This document shows positions 34,609 to 43,901 of a stretch of 64,000 nt of DNA, in pieces (position 1 is the stretch's first letter; every line of letters begins with the position of its first letter). Below the pieces are notes generated by a model that was given only the letters and a program-made list of their open reading frames with translations, was not told the DNA's origin and did not search any database. Location: NCBI RefSeq assembly GCF_019263745.1, contig NZ_CP077107.1, positions 806,001 through 870,000 of the forward strand, written 5' to 3'. The translations under genes were made by a program, and so were the position numbers. This stretch comes from Methanospirillum hungatei. GTDB lineage: Archaea; Halobacteriota; Methanomicrobia; Methanomicrobiales; Methanospirillaceae.

Positions 34609-35541
34609 TTACCAGAAGTCCGAAACTGCATAATAATATTCTCCATTCCAGAATAAACCAATTCCAAATCGATCTGACAATGGATCAAGTATGTTTTTCT
34701 TATGTCCCGGACTATTCATCCATCCATCCATAAGGGCTGTCGCTATTGCTGAGCTGTTTGTCGGATCCACATATCCGACTCCGGATACCATACCGGTCCC
34801 GATGTACGCCAGATTTTCTGAAATACCTATCCTGACCCCGCCCACTATCTCTTTCGTTGTCGGGTAACCAAAGGCTTCAGCCCGATCAGAAGGTCCGTCT
34901 CCGGATCGGTCGGTGTGAGATAACCTTCCAGTCCTGGATAATTCTTCTGCATACCTGTCAGCTATAATTGCAAGATCATCATCCCAACTCAAAGGATGTA
35001 GTCCTTGTCGGATTCTGTATTCATTTGTCAGATCCTGTATCCCGGCAATAATGCCTGATTCCAGCGCCTTCTGATCAGGAACTGGCTTTTCGATAACTGT
35101 TACCGGAGTAGAGAGACGGGCAAGAGCTTTGGTATTTTCTATAACTCGGGATCCCCGGTACTGAATATATCCATACAGCGAATATTCCCCTTGCGGCAGA
35201 TCATCAGGTACGGTTCCGATGTACGAAAGATTCACGACCTGACCTGAACGAATCGGATCAACCGGAATCGCAGAGATCGTTCCATTTATCTCAGGATCAG
35301 CAGCGTCTCTTAGGAATACGTACACAGTGGTTATCCCGGATGTTTGATCGCCCCGGTTTTCAATACTGATAGTTCCTTCATATGGGTAACCAGTATATGC
35401 CGAGTTCTTCCCGGTAAGATCAGTGATGATGAGATCAGGACCAATGGAGACAGCAGTTACAGGAATTTGAGTGCATGCAATGCAAAATAGACAGAACACA
35501 AAAAATGAAAAAAGCCTCATGACATGATCGTCACTATTCAT
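34609..35541 (-). CDS. Secreted CARDB-CAP/SCP domain protein
   Basis: 310 residues; MRLFSFFVF at 35520 may be the true start. Signal peptide up to about residue 33. A CARDB adhesion-like domain (PDLIITDLTGKNSAYTGYPY...ISIENRGDQ) covers 35-130. The CAP/SCP (PR-1-like) domain covers about 165-310, with LTNEYRIRQGLHPLSWDDDL, SHTDRSGDGPSDRAEAFGY, ISENLAYIG and GWMNSPGHKKNIL, including the paired histidines and glutamate of the CAP cavity. A cell-surface protein of unclear biochemical role. Confidence 0.82.
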   Translation of the reverse strand: MNSDDHVMRLFSFFVFCLFCIACTQIPVTAVSIGPDLIITDLTGKNSAYTGYPYEGTISIENRGDQTSGITTVYVFLRDAADPEINGTISAIPVDPIRSGQVVNLSYIGTVPDDLPQGEYSLYGYIQYRGSRVIENTKALARLSTPVTVIEKPVPDQKALESGIIAGIQDLTNEYRIRQGLHPLSWDDDLAIIADRYAEELSRTGRLSHTDRSGDGPSDRAEAFGYPTTKEIVGGVRIGISENLAYIGTGMVSGVGYVDPTNSSAIATALMDGWMNSPGHKKNILDPLSDRFGIGLFWNGEYYYAVSDFW

Positions 35542-35599
35542 CCGATCACACAGATGGTATGGAAAAGAAAAATGAGTTTCCGGTCAGACGATCCAAAAA

Positions 35600-36529
35600 T
35601 CAGATCTCGTCAGGTTCGAGGTCTTCAAAATCCATATCTGCCAGGTCGTCATCCCCTGACATATCGTCGTCCATCATATTCTCATCAAGAGGCATATCAA
35701 AATCAGAAAGCCCTTCATCTGAAAGGCCACCCTCATCCCCGATCTCTAATTCTGCTGCAGGTTCTTCTGGAGCAGGGAACTCGTCAGTAAGGGATTCAGA
35801 AAACTCCGAGTCTGACATATCGGCCTCTAAATCTCCCTCAAAGTCTGGGAGAGATCCAGAATCAGGTGCCGTCTCCTCTTCTACTCCGGTGTCATCAAAT
35901 GAGCCAAAGTCTTCATCATCAATTCCCGGAAGTGCTGCCTCTCCCCCTTCATCCTCCGGAAATTCATCACCAAAGAGATCACCTGATTCGGATTCATCAA
36001 AGTCATCCGGAAGTGGAAGGTCACCATCGCCAGACTCGAGATCTGCTGTTGCCGCCGCTGCTGCTGTAGCGACTGATGCAGCTGCAACCGATGCAGCCGG
36101 AACCCCCATTTCTGTTGATGCCATCACTCCCGGTGAAGCAGATGAAGTTTTGCCCGATGAACCTGTTGTCCGTGAAGGGCGCAGAGGCTCAGGAACAGGT
36201 AGCCCTTCTTCCTTGCGCCGTTCAGTGACATATTCACGAATCCGATCCCGGAGTGGTAGATTTGATTGTGGAGAAGGAACCGGTCCGGGTTTTTGGGTAT
36301 CTGAAACGGATTTTTTGGCTCCTTTTTTCTTTGTCCGTTCAGAAACATATGGCTGAATTATGTATAGCCATAAGCCCACCATTGCAGTTATCCACAAGGA
36401 AAAATACACTGCAGTAATAATATCCTTAAGTCCGGATTGAAATCCGGTGATAAGATAAAAAACCAGAAGGAGAACAATAAGCGCTACGATAAACGTGATC
36501 CCCATCAGCAACTTCTTCTCTACCTTCAT
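35600..36529 (-). CDS. Membrane protein with long acidic tail
   Basis: 309 residues. Two membrane segments at about 7-29 (LLMGITFIVALIVLLLVFYL) and 42-60, then a basic loop (ERTKKKGAKK), an alanine-rich stretch near 145-165, and about 140 residues dominated by Asp and Glu with Ser, Gly and Pro (EFPEDEGGEAALPGIDDEDF). No known domain. The acidic, disordered tail would lie in the cytoplasm if both termini are inside. Many other open frames over it are compositional shadows. Confidence 0.6.
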   Translation of the reverse strand: MKVEKKLLMGITFIVALIVLLLVFYLITGFQSGLKDIITAVYFSLWITAMVGLWLYIIQPYVSERTKKKGAKKSVSDTQKPGPVPSPQSNLPLRDRIREYVTERRKEEGLPVPEPLRPSRTTGSSGKTSSASPGVMASTEMGVPAASVAAASVATAAAAATADLESGDGDLPLPDDFDESESGDLFGDEFPEDEGGEAALPGIDDEDFGSFDDTGVEEETAPDSGSLPDFEGDLEADMSDSEFSESLTDEFPAPEEPAAELEIGDEGGLSDEGLSDFDMPLDENMMDDDMSGDDDLADMDFEDLEPDEI

Positions 36530-36638
36530 GAATGAACCCTGCAGTGCATTTGTATAGCCGTCATTCAGTTCCGACTAATGATATACCAGATTATCTCAAT
36601 ATTGGAATTTATGTCCTCTGGTTTCCTCCCCAGAATTT

Positions 36639-38057
36639 TTAGGATGACACAATGATAAATCGCTCTTCAGTCATCTCACGGATAGCCCATTTCGGACCTT
36701 CTCTTCCGATTCCAGACTCTTTTACCCCACCATACGGCATACAGTCTATACGGAATGTCGGAATGTCACCAATGACAACAGCCCCGCAACAGATGGTCCG
36801 GCAAGCATACATCGCCCGACTGATGTCTTTCGTAAATACTCCGGCCTGGAGACCAAATCTAGAGGCATTTACCATTTCTATTGCTTCTTCAAAGGAATCA
36901 TACGGAGTAATAGTAACAATCGGTGCAAATACCTCATCACAATTCACCGACATGTCAGGAGTGGTATGAACAAGAACTGTCGGAGAGAGGATACGATCAG
37001 TTGCAGTGCCCCCGCAGAGAATCTTTGCTCCTTTTACTTCTGCATCATGAATCCGGGAATAGGCTTCGGCTACCTTATCAGGACTTATCATCGGACCAAC
37101 ATCGGTCTTTGGATCTTCCGGATCACCAATCTGCAGGGCTTTTGATCTGGAAACAATCTCATCGGTAAGCATGGTCAGGACTGACCGGTGAACAAACACC
37201 CGCTGTACAGAGATACATACCTGTCCTGCATGTGAGTATGCGCCCTCAACAATCCGGGAAGCGGCATGTATCAAATCAGCATCCTCATGCACAATAACCG
37301 CTGCATTTCCGCCAAGTTCAAGAGTAACATGTCTTGCATTCGTAATATGGCGAAGGTGCCAGCCAACAGCAGGGCTTCCAGTAAAACTCAGACAGGAAAC
37401 CCGTTTATCAATTGCCAGTTTTTCTGCAACGGTTGTGGAACAGGGAATGACATGAACCGCTTCTTTGGGAAAACCAGCGCGAAGAAGAAGTTCACCAAAT
37501 TTTAGTGCTGTAAGCGGGGTAGCTGAGGGAGGTTTTATGATACACGCGTTTCCGGCAGCATAAGCAGGTCCTGCTTTATGACATATCTGGTTCAATGGCA
37601 GGTTAAACGGAGTTATTGCAAGAACAATGCCAACCGGAACACGAAAGATCATTCCAGTCCTTCCTTCACCAGCCGGGTATCCATCCATGGGAACCATCGT
37701 ATCATGAATCCTGACCGCTTCTTCAGCAGAAATTCGTATAGTCCCAATGGCTCGTGTAACTTCAGCTGCTGCATACCGACGGACCTTCCCACCCTCACGG
37801 ACAATAAGAGACGTGAGTTCTTCTGCTTCTTCTTCCATAAGGGAGGCAAGTCGATGCAGCATTGCAGATCGTGTATGAGCAGGTATAGTTGCCATGCGAT
37901 TTGCTCCCTGCTCAGCGATGCTGAGGACGGCCTCAGCTTCATCAGGCCCGCCTGTACAGACTTCAGCGATAATTTCTCCAGAATAGGGATTGTGAACTGG
38001 AAGGACTGAAGAGGTTATTTTCAGTGTTCCTCCAAGAATCAGGGGTCTTGGATCCAT
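36639..38057 (-). CDS. Aldehyde dehydrogenase, possibly lactaldehyde dehydrogenase (CofA-like)
   Basis: 472 residues, full-length NAD(P)-dependent aldehyde dehydrogenase. NAD-site ITPFNLPLNQICHKAGPA near 152, SFTGSPAVGWHL near 226, general-base Glu in VTLELGGNAA near 248, nucleophile Cys in SHAGQVCISVQRVF near 282, and C-terminal YGGVKESGIGREG. The length and motif wording fit the methanogen enzyme CofA (MJ1411 family), which oxidises lactaldehyde to lactate for coenzyme F420, but glyceraldehyde-3-phosphate dehydrogenases of the GapN type look alike. No F420 gene is adjacent. Confidence 0.8.
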   Translation of the reverse strand: MDPRPLILGGTLKITSSVLPVHNPYSGEIIAEVCTGGPDEAEAVLSIAEQGANRMATIPAHTRSAMLHRLASLMEEEAEELTSLIVREGGKVRRYAAAEVTRAIGTIRISAEEAVRIHDTMVPMDGYPAGEGRTGMIFRVPVGIVLAITPFNLPLNQICHKAGPAYAAGNACIIKPPSATPLTALKFGELLLRAGFPKEAVHVIPCSTTVAEKLAIDKRVSCLSFTGSPAVGWHLRHITNARHVTLELGGNAAVIVHEDADLIHAASRIVEGAYSHAGQVCISVQRVFVHRSVLTMLTDEIVSRSKALQIGDPEDPKTDVGPMISPDKVAEAYSRIHDAEVKGAKILCGGTATDRILSPTVLVHTTPDMSVNCDEVFAPIVTITPYDSFEEAIEMVNASRFGLQAGVFTKDISRAMYACRTICCGAVVIGDIPTFRIDCMPYGGVKESGIGREGPKWAIREMTEERFIIVSS

Positions 38058-38079
38058 ATACTCTATATGACGTACCGGG

Positions 38080-39945
38080 TTATAATCCGGGTGACATCAG
38101 AGTAAACCAATGGACGAGAGCCCCTGCTGTAAAACCTAACAGAACGGTGTAAAATGATATCTGGAGTGCAGTTTTCAGCCCCTGTTCGCGGTATAACACC
38201 GCAATGGTCGAGATACAGGGAATAAACAAGGTACTGACAAGGGCAAAAATGTAGAGCTGGACTTTTGTCATAACATCAGTCAGGGTTGCGGTTCCTGCAA
38301 GCACAACCAGAGTTTCAAATGCCATCTCTTTTCTGAGAATGCCAAATAACAAAGCGGTTGAAGCAAACGGAGGCAGACCAAGGACTCCGGTCATGAACGG
38401 AGCAGTAACAGCCTCAATGATATCCAGTATCCCGTAAAATCCCAAAAGACCCAGAAAAATACTGCTGACGATGAGCAGAGGCATTGCAATGACCAGAAAT
38501 TCCCGGATATGAATCCATGCCCGGGTGAGTACCATCGCTGGTGAGGGAATCCGGAGGGGTGGGACTTCAAGAACCATTCCCAGTTGGGTTCCTGAGGTCA
38601 CCTTTGAAAGCACAAGTCCGGACAGGAGAATCAAGACAAAGATGATAAGATATATAGAAAGTGCTGCATACAGCCCAACAAATACTGCAACAATGCCGGC
38701 AATAATCACTGTCCGGGCAGAACAGGGAACCATGGTGATGAGAAATGCTGCAATATGCCGTTCTCTTTTTGTTCCTATCTGGCGAATCGCCATAATCGCT
38801 GGAACATTGCAGCCAAGACCCAGAACCATCGGGATGATCGCCTGTCCATGCAAACCAAACCGGTGCATTACCCGATCTACTAAAAATGCAATCCTACTCA
38901 TATACCCGGTATCTTCAACGACCGACATCAGGAGATAAAAGGTGAAGACAAAGGGAAATGCAATGCCAAGGCCAGCCTGGATTGCAATGATAAATGAAAA
39001 TAACAGTTCATAAATCAGAGGGTCAAGAGAAGCGGCCTGAAGAGGGATTATAAGCCAGGTATCGAATGCTGATACGATGAGTTCCTCACAATATGAGCCA
39101 ATAAAAAAAACGGCAAGGAGCATAGAAAGGAGGATACCAATCATGATCGGAATCCCCGGGAACGGAGAGAGAAGCCAGTTGTCAAGTCCGCGCATCTCTT
39201 TTACTGATTTGTGCAAAACAACCTGATGCCGTATTTCTGCTGCTGCATGATGTCGGTTTCCGGCAAGAATCACTGGTACAGGCATGCGGTGCTCTTCCTC
39301 AATCTCTTCTGCTATGGTTTTGGCAGATTCAAGGAGTGAAGCATCAGTTCCTATCCCTTGTAATGCCAGAAGAGACGAAACACGTGATGCTCCGGATACC
39401 CGCATTAATGTCCTGACAGCTGCCTCAATATGACGGTCATACGGAACATGGTACGTTCCAACCGCTGCATGTTCAGAGGCAAGTGGAATTATTTCTGCAA
39501 TATTTTTCCCGATGGTTGCAGCGGTAAGTAAAACAGGAACACCAATAAGTCTGGATAATACTTCAGTGTCAATGAGAAGGCCGTTTTTCTCTGCTTCATC
39601 AGCCATATTCAAAACAGCGAGAACCGGAACCTGATGCTCAAGAACCTGTAAAAGCAGGTAGAGGTTGCGTTCCAGGTGAGCGGCATCAAGGACGACAACC
39701 AGGACATCAAAGGTTCCTGCGAGAACCATATCCCTGACCAGTCGCTCTTCATCAGTGACACCATCAAGTGAATATATACCAGGAAGATCAGTGATCTCTA
39801 CAGGCAGCCGCTTTACACAGGCCGTACCAGACAGGATATCCACCGTTGTGCCGGGGTAATTACTAACTTCAACTCCTATTCCGGTCAGATGTGAGAAAAT
39901 GAGGGATTTGCCTACGTTCGGATTTCCAATCAATCCGATCTTCAA
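38080..39945 (-). CDS. feoB: Ferrous iron transporter FeoB
   Basis: 621 residues. N-terminal GTPase domain: G1 GNPNVGKS at 7-14, G2/G3 region YPGTTVD and DLPGIYSL, NMAD in VLNMADE near 117. The membrane part has paired Gate domains and the FeoB core (GYMSRIAFLVDRVMHRFGLH, LGLGCNVPAI). It imports Fe(II) across the cytoplasmic membrane. The start is TTG at 39945, overlapping the stop of the upstream regulator gene (TTTTGAAG), so the two are translationally coupled. Confidence 0.93.
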   Translation of the reverse strand: MKIGLIGNPNVGKSLIFSHLTGIGVEVSNYPGTTVDILSGTACVKRLPVEITDLPGIYSLDGVTDEERLVRDMVLAGTFDVLVVVLDAAHLERNLYLLLQVLEHQVPVLAVLNMADEAEKNGLLIDTEVLSRLIGVPVLLTAATIGKNIAEIIPLASEHAAVGTYHVPYDRHIEAAVRTLMRVSGASRVSSLLALQGIGTDASLLESAKTIAEEIEEEHRMPVPVILAGNRHHAAAEIRHQVVLHKSVKEMRGLDNWLLSPFPGIPIMIGILLSMLLAVFFIGSYCEELIVSAFDTWLIIPLQAASLDPLIYELLFSFIIAIQAGLGIAFPFVFTFYLLMSVVEDTGYMSRIAFLVDRVMHRFGLHGQAIIPMVLGLGCNVPAIMAIRQIGTKRERHIAAFLITMVPCSARTVIIAGIVAVFVGLYAALSIYLIIFVLILLSGLVLSKVTSGTQLGMVLEVPPLRIPSPAMVLTRAWIHIREFLVIAMPLLIVSSIFLGLLGFYGILDIIEAVTAPFMTGVLGLPPFASTALLFGILRKEMAFETLVVLAGTATLTDVMTKVQLYIFALVSTLFIPCISTIAVLYREQGLKTALQISFYTVLLGFTAGALVHWFTLMSPGL

Positions 39946-40574
39946 AAGTCCACCTCAACAAGGACTGATCGGGCAATTTCAGGACTTATTGCTATATCAC
40001 AGTCCTTTACCCTGATAAGAAGAGTATCTGCCATCCGCTGTTTAACAACCACTTGTTCTCCTGGAATCAGTCCGAGATCAGCGAGTCGTGCTCCACGACC
40101 ACACCCCTTGATTGCATCAATCCTGACTATATCGCCATTTTTACAATCTGACAGACTCTTGAGCGAACATCGCCGTCTGTGTCCAAAACAATGAGCAGGA
40201 CAGTCACGACCTCCTTTTAAAAATTGACGGAGACGGTTGATAGTATCATCAGTCGCATGATGCTCCATCGTGCATGCCTGTGCATGGGCTTTTTCATGAT
40301 CCATCCCAAGCATCTCCTGTAAAAATGCCTCCAGGACATGATGCCGACGCATGATTGCCTCCGCTGCACAAATACCGGCATCAGATAACTGAAATGTGTC
40401 ATTGCCAAGATCAGTCACTTCACCAGACTTGATAAGATCTTGAAGAATGGGTACTATTTTTTGATGAGAAAAACCGGTAATACCGGCTATATCTGCAGTT
40501 GATGCACCAAGACCGGTCGCCCTGGCATGCCGTATCAGAGAAAGAAGCGTATCTTCCCGCTCAGCAATATCCAT
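39942..40574 (-). CDS. DtxR-family metal regulator with C-terminal FeoA domain
   Basis: 210 residues. An N-terminal winged helix (STADIAGITGFSHQKIVPIL) and DtxR-type metal/dimer helix (MRRHHVLEAFLQEMLGMDHE, CTMEHHATDD) are followed by the FeoA/SH3 domain (GARLADLGLIPGEQVVVKQR). Between them sits a Cys/His-rich insert, GGRDCPAHCFGHRRRCS, where related proteins have only CPHG. First gene of the operon with feoB; it may be both an Fe(II)-sensing repressor and the FeoA partner of FeoB. The extra cysteines could bind iron or an Fe-S cluster. Confidence 0.8.
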   Translation of the reverse strand: MDIAEREDTLLSLIRHARATGLGASTADIAGITGFSHQKIVPILQDLIKSGEVTDLGNDTFQLSDAGICAAEAIMRRHHVLEAFLQEMLGMDHEKAHAQACTMEHHATDDTINRLRQFLKGGRDCPAHCFGHRRRCSLKSLSDCKNGDIVRIDAIKGCGRGARLADLGLIPGEQVVVKQRMADTLLIRVKDCDIAISPEIARSVLVEVDF

Positions 40575-40601
40575 CGCGCTATGTTATTGTCACTAAAACT
40601 G

Positions 40602-40633
40602 TTTATAGTCCACTCAAAAGATTTGGTGAGTGG
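40602..40633. promoter_or_regulatory. Divergent promoter region with CCACTC/GAGTGG inverted repeat
   Basis: Between feo and pyk a TATA-like TTTATAG (40602-40608; TATAAAC on the minus strand) is followed by CCACTC (40610-40615) and GAGTGG (40628-40633) with a 12-base spacer. The dyad is positioned near the pyk transcription start and could be an operator for the iron regulator. Function is inferred. Confidence 0.35.
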
Positions 40634-40669
40634 ATCTTTTATGATTCAAACACTTACATCACCGTTACG

Positions 40670-42124
40670 ATGAATAATCCACCATGCACTCCTGATCCAT
40701 TGAATGTGTGCCCCTTACGAAGAACGAAAATCATTGCAACAATTGGTCCAGCTTCAGAAAATCCACGAGTAATGAGAGAGATGATTCTCTCAGGTATGGA
40801 TATCGCAAGGCTCAATTTTTCTCATGGATCATGGGAGTGGCATTGTGAGACTGCTCAGCATATCCGGACCATTGCCGGGGAACTGAACCGGGAGATCGGT
40901 ATAATGGTAGATATCCCCGGACCAAAATTGCGGGTTTTGGCTAAATCACCTCCCCGGGAAGTGATCACCGGTGATACCATACTTATTGCCGCAGAAGATC
41001 ACGAATCGTCGGGAGCGATAAAAGTAGGTCCACCTGATTGTGTCCCGTATGTATACCCTGGAGATATGGTTCTTGTTGGAGATGGAGCAGTCACCTTGCA
41101 GGTACTCAAACCCGGACCACTGATGCTTACAACGGTTACCTCCGGAGGAACTATCAAAGAAGGGATGGGAGTGGTTTTTCCAGGAAGACGTCCGGATGTG
41201 CCCTATGCAGGAACACGATTTCAGGAATACCTGAAACAAGGTGCAGCACTCAGGCCAGATTATATTGCACTCTCCTTTGTAGGATCTGCCCAGGATATTC
41301 TGGATGCCAGATCCCTTCTTATGAAAGAGGGATTAGAGACGCTCCCCCTCATTGCCAAGATTGAATGCAGGCGGGCAGTTGATGCATTATCCAGCATTGC
41401 AGAACATGCTGATGGAATCATGGTCGCCAGAGGGGATCTGGGAGTTGAACTACCTATAGAACAAGTCCCCCATATCCAGAAACATATCATCAACATATGT
41501 GCCAGGCAGGGGATCCCGGTGATCACCGCGACAGAAATGCTTGAATCTATGGTTCACCGGGGAAGACCAACCAGGGCTGAGGTGACCGATGTTGCAAATG
41601 CTATTGTAGACGGAACAGATGCAACCATGCTCTCTGCTGAAACTTCAGTTGGAAAACACCCGGGGCAGGCGGTGATCATGATGGCCAGAATTGCAGTTGA
41701 GACAGAAGGACATCTTCCCTACCTTCACATGCTGAATGAGCGATCCAGATGGCATGAACAGAATGTAGAAGGTGTCATCAGTTATCGGGCCTGTTTTATT
41801 GCTGAAGAACTTGAGAGCCCGGCGATTGTAGCTTTTACCAGGTCAGGCCTGACTGCCGAACGGGTGTCTCGATGCAGACCACGAGCACCAATCCTTGCCC
41901 TGACTCCGGATAGTGAAATCGCACGAAGGCTCCTTCTTCGATGGGGCGTCCAGCCTGTGATATCTGACCCGATTGAATCGGCAGATGAACTCTTCACAAA
42001 AGCAGTAAAGATTGCCCAATACACTGGTATTGCACAATCCAAAGACAACCTGGTCATTATCGCAGGGAATTTCTCCGGAAAGGAAGGTCGGACAAATATG
42101 ATTAAAATTGAGGAGATTCCCTGA
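40670..42124 (+). CDS. pyk: Pyruvate kinase
   Basis: About 484 residues from ATG 40670; the frame is open back to 40499 but that part overlaps the regulator gene and lacks conservation. Family motifs: RRTKIIATIGPASENPRVMR at the N-terminus, ARLNFSHGSWEWH, the active-site IAKIECRRAVDAL and MVARGDLGVELP, and ITATEMLESM plus DGTDATMLSAETSVGKHP. Converts phosphoenolpyruvate and ADP to pyruvate and ATP; in autotrophic methanogens it links the porCDAB product to glycolytic or gluconeogenic flux. It is divergent from the feo operon. Confidence 0.93.
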   Translation: MNNPPCTPDPLNVCPLRRTKIIATIGPASENPRVMREMILSGMDIARLNFSHGSWEWHCETAQHIRTIAGELNREIGIMVDIPGPKLRVLAKSPPREVITGDTILIAAEDHESSGAIKVGPPDCVPYVYPGDMVLVGDGAVTLQVLKPGPLMLTTVTSGGTIKEGMGVVFPGRRPDVPYAGTRFQEYLKQGAALRPDYIALSFVGSAQDILDARSLLMKEGLETLPLIAKIECRRAVDALSSIAEHADGIMVARGDLGVELPIEQVPHIQKHIINICARQGIPVITATEMLESMVHRGRPTRAEVTDVANAIVDGTDATMLSAETSVGKHPGQAVIMMARIAVETEGHLPYLHMLNERSRWHEQNVEGVISYRACFIAEELESPAIVAFTRSGLTAERVSRCRPRAPILALTPDSEIARRLLLRWGVQPVISDPIESADELFTKAVKIAQYTGIAQSKDNLVIIAGNFSGKEGRTNMIKIEEIP

Positions 42125-42135
42125 ACGTCAGGGAT

Positions 42136-42354
42136 TTAATCAAAGAGTAATGTTCGGTATTTCCCCCCACCGGACGGTTCGGGATCTCTGCGAACAGAGG
42201 ATTGTTTTACTGTATTCTGATTTGTTTTCAAAAAGCGAATAAGATCTGGGATAGACAAAAAACTACAAGCACCTGTCTCTTCTGACCAGACCGCACAATC
42301 ATCCCGTATACAGGGATTTTTATCAAACGGACATCGTTTGGATCCTTTACTCAT
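42136..42354 (-). CDS. Small cysteine-rich protein
   Basis: 72 residues from ATG 42354 (ATG 42366 is possible). The pattern CPFDKNPCIRDDCAVWSEET then ACSF gives four cysteines able to bind a metal or Fe-S cluster; proteins with this CP-x5-C-x4-DCAvW pattern are common, uncharacterised genes of methanogens. It is convergent with pyk and just downstream of the MFS gene, with which it may be co-transcribed. Confidence 0.65.
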   Translation of the reverse strand: MSKGSKRCPFDKNPCIRDDCAVWSEETGACSFLSIPDLIRFLKTNQNTVKQSSVRRDPEPSGGGKYRTLLFD

Positions 42355-42369
42355 ATATTTCACCATCTT

Positions 42370-43785
42370 TCAGGATCTGTTCAGTATCTTACCGTTCACC
42401 CGGTTGTCTTTCATAATAAACCAGGATACAAACAGGATAACCAGACTTATCAAAACCACCGCGAGAAAAACAAGGTAATATGACTCAATCTGTGGAACCT
42501 GCCATTCTTCACCCTGATATACCATCGATACCTGTGAGGAAGAAAGAATGATCCCCGTGACAATCGGCCCGGCCATTCCTCCAAGCGTCTGCATACTCTG
42601 AATAATACCTGTCGCTTCTGCCGTCCGATCCTCTCTGACATGATCCATCACTCCAATAAGATCCGCTGTTGCGATCATCGACATCCCAAATGAAAAGACC
42701 ATCCAGGCAATGACCAGAATCTCAACTGAGAGAGGAAAAACCAAGAGCAGTATCCCGGCAGAGAGAAAAAAGAGAGAACCAATCACACATGGAACCCTGC
42801 TTCCGATACGTGGTATCAACCGTCCGGTCAGCGGTCCTGCTACCATATCACAAATAGTTCCGGGAATCAGGATCAGTCCGACCATCTCTGCAGTCAGACC
42901 AAGGCCGGTTGGAAGGCGAATGATATAAGGCATCATCTGGAGCAGAATAAAAAATGTCAGGATAGTCAAAAACCCAATGACCATGAATACAGCAACCGGG
43001 CGTTTTTTCAGGAGTTCAAAATCTGCAAGTGGTATGGTTGCCCGTCGTTCTACCCTGATAAAGAGTATCAATCCGAGAATGGAGCACCCAAGAACCACAA
43101 AGCCCATCATCCCCGTCATTTCTTCTCCAGGCATGGATAGGAACATAAGGCCCATGAACAGGAAAAGGAGCAGTGAAAAAAAACCGGCAACATCCAGAGT
43201 TCCTGCCCTCTCCCGTGGATCATCATTCTGGATAAAATACCAGACAAGAACAATGAGCAGGAGTGAGAAAGGTATTAAAAAGAGATAGGTTAGTCGCCAT
43301 GAAAAAAAACCAGTAATAAATGAACCGGCAATGACACCAATAAATGTCCCGGCGCCATACATGGCACTGATAACACCAATCCCGGTATCAGCCAGTGTTT
43401 CTGGCATTCGCTCCCTGATGATAGCATATGCCAGGGGAAATGCCGCTATTCCTGCACCCTGTAAAGCCCGGCTTATAAGGAGCACCCAGATATCTGGAGC
43501 AAAAATACCACCACACAGGCCAAGAAAGTAGATCCCAAGGCATACAAGAAGTAAACGCTTATGCCCATACCGATCTCCGGCAGTTCCGACAAACGGTGAT
43601 GCTGCTGCTCCGACCAGTAAAACAACCGGAAGAATCCAGGATTCATAAATACCCGGAACAGCAAAATCATGCTCAATTTCTGGAAGAGCAGCAGTAAGCA
43701 TTGATTCGCCAGCCATTACCAGCATAACCGTCATGGAGAGCAGGAGTATCAGGCTGATATGATGTTTCATTATCCTGTGTTTCAA
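42370..43785 (-). CDS. MFS drug-efflux transporter (DHA2/EmrB type)
   Basis: 471 residues with about 14 hydrophobic segments. Motif A between helices 2 and 3 is GTAGDRYGHKR; motif C-like glycines lie in helix 5 (GAGTFIGVIAGSFITGFFSW). Drug:H+ antiporters of the 14-helix group share this layout. Likely exports a toxic compound using the proton gradient; the substrate is unknown. No regulator gene is adjacent. Confidence 0.82.
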   Translation of the reverse strand: MKHRIMKHHISLILLLSMTVMLVMAGESMLTAALPEIEHDFAVPGIYESWILPVVLLVGAAASPFVGTAGDRYGHKRLLLVCLGIYFLGLCGGIFAPDIWVLLISRALQGAGIAAFPLAYAIIRERMPETLADTGIGVISAMYGAGTFIGVIAGSFITGFFSWRLTYLFLIPFSLLLIVLVWYFIQNDDPRERAGTLDVAGFFSLLLFLFMGLMFLSMPGEEMTGMMGFVVLGCSILGLILFIRVERRATIPLADFELLKKRPVAVFMVIGFLTILTFFILLQMMPYIIRLPTGLGLTAEMVGLILIPGTICDMVAGPLTGRLIPRIGSRVPCVIGSLFFLSAGILLLVFPLSVEILVIAWMVFSFGMSMIATADLIGVMDHVREDRTAEATGIIQSMQTLGGMAGPIVTGIILSSSQVSMVYQGEEWQVPQIESYYLVFLAVVLISLVILFVSWFIMKDNRVNGKILNRS

Positions 43786-43901
43786 CCTATGAACCCCTCT
43801 CTTTGTACCTCTCAGATCAATAAAACTATACCCGGTCTCTTCGCATACATCACGGTTATTGATTATCCACCATGGAATGAGGACGTGATGGAGGGGGATC
43901 T

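Noticed and set aside
35600-36529. Alternative plus-strand gene at 35559-36356
   Set aside because: It is Ser/Pro low-complexity mirror coding of the acidic tail; the minus-strand frame has a proper start with membrane helices.
40499-40669. N-terminal extension of pyruvate kinase
   Set aside because: It overlaps the divergent regulator gene and lacks any family similarity; the ATG at 40670 is followed directly by the conserved N-terminus.
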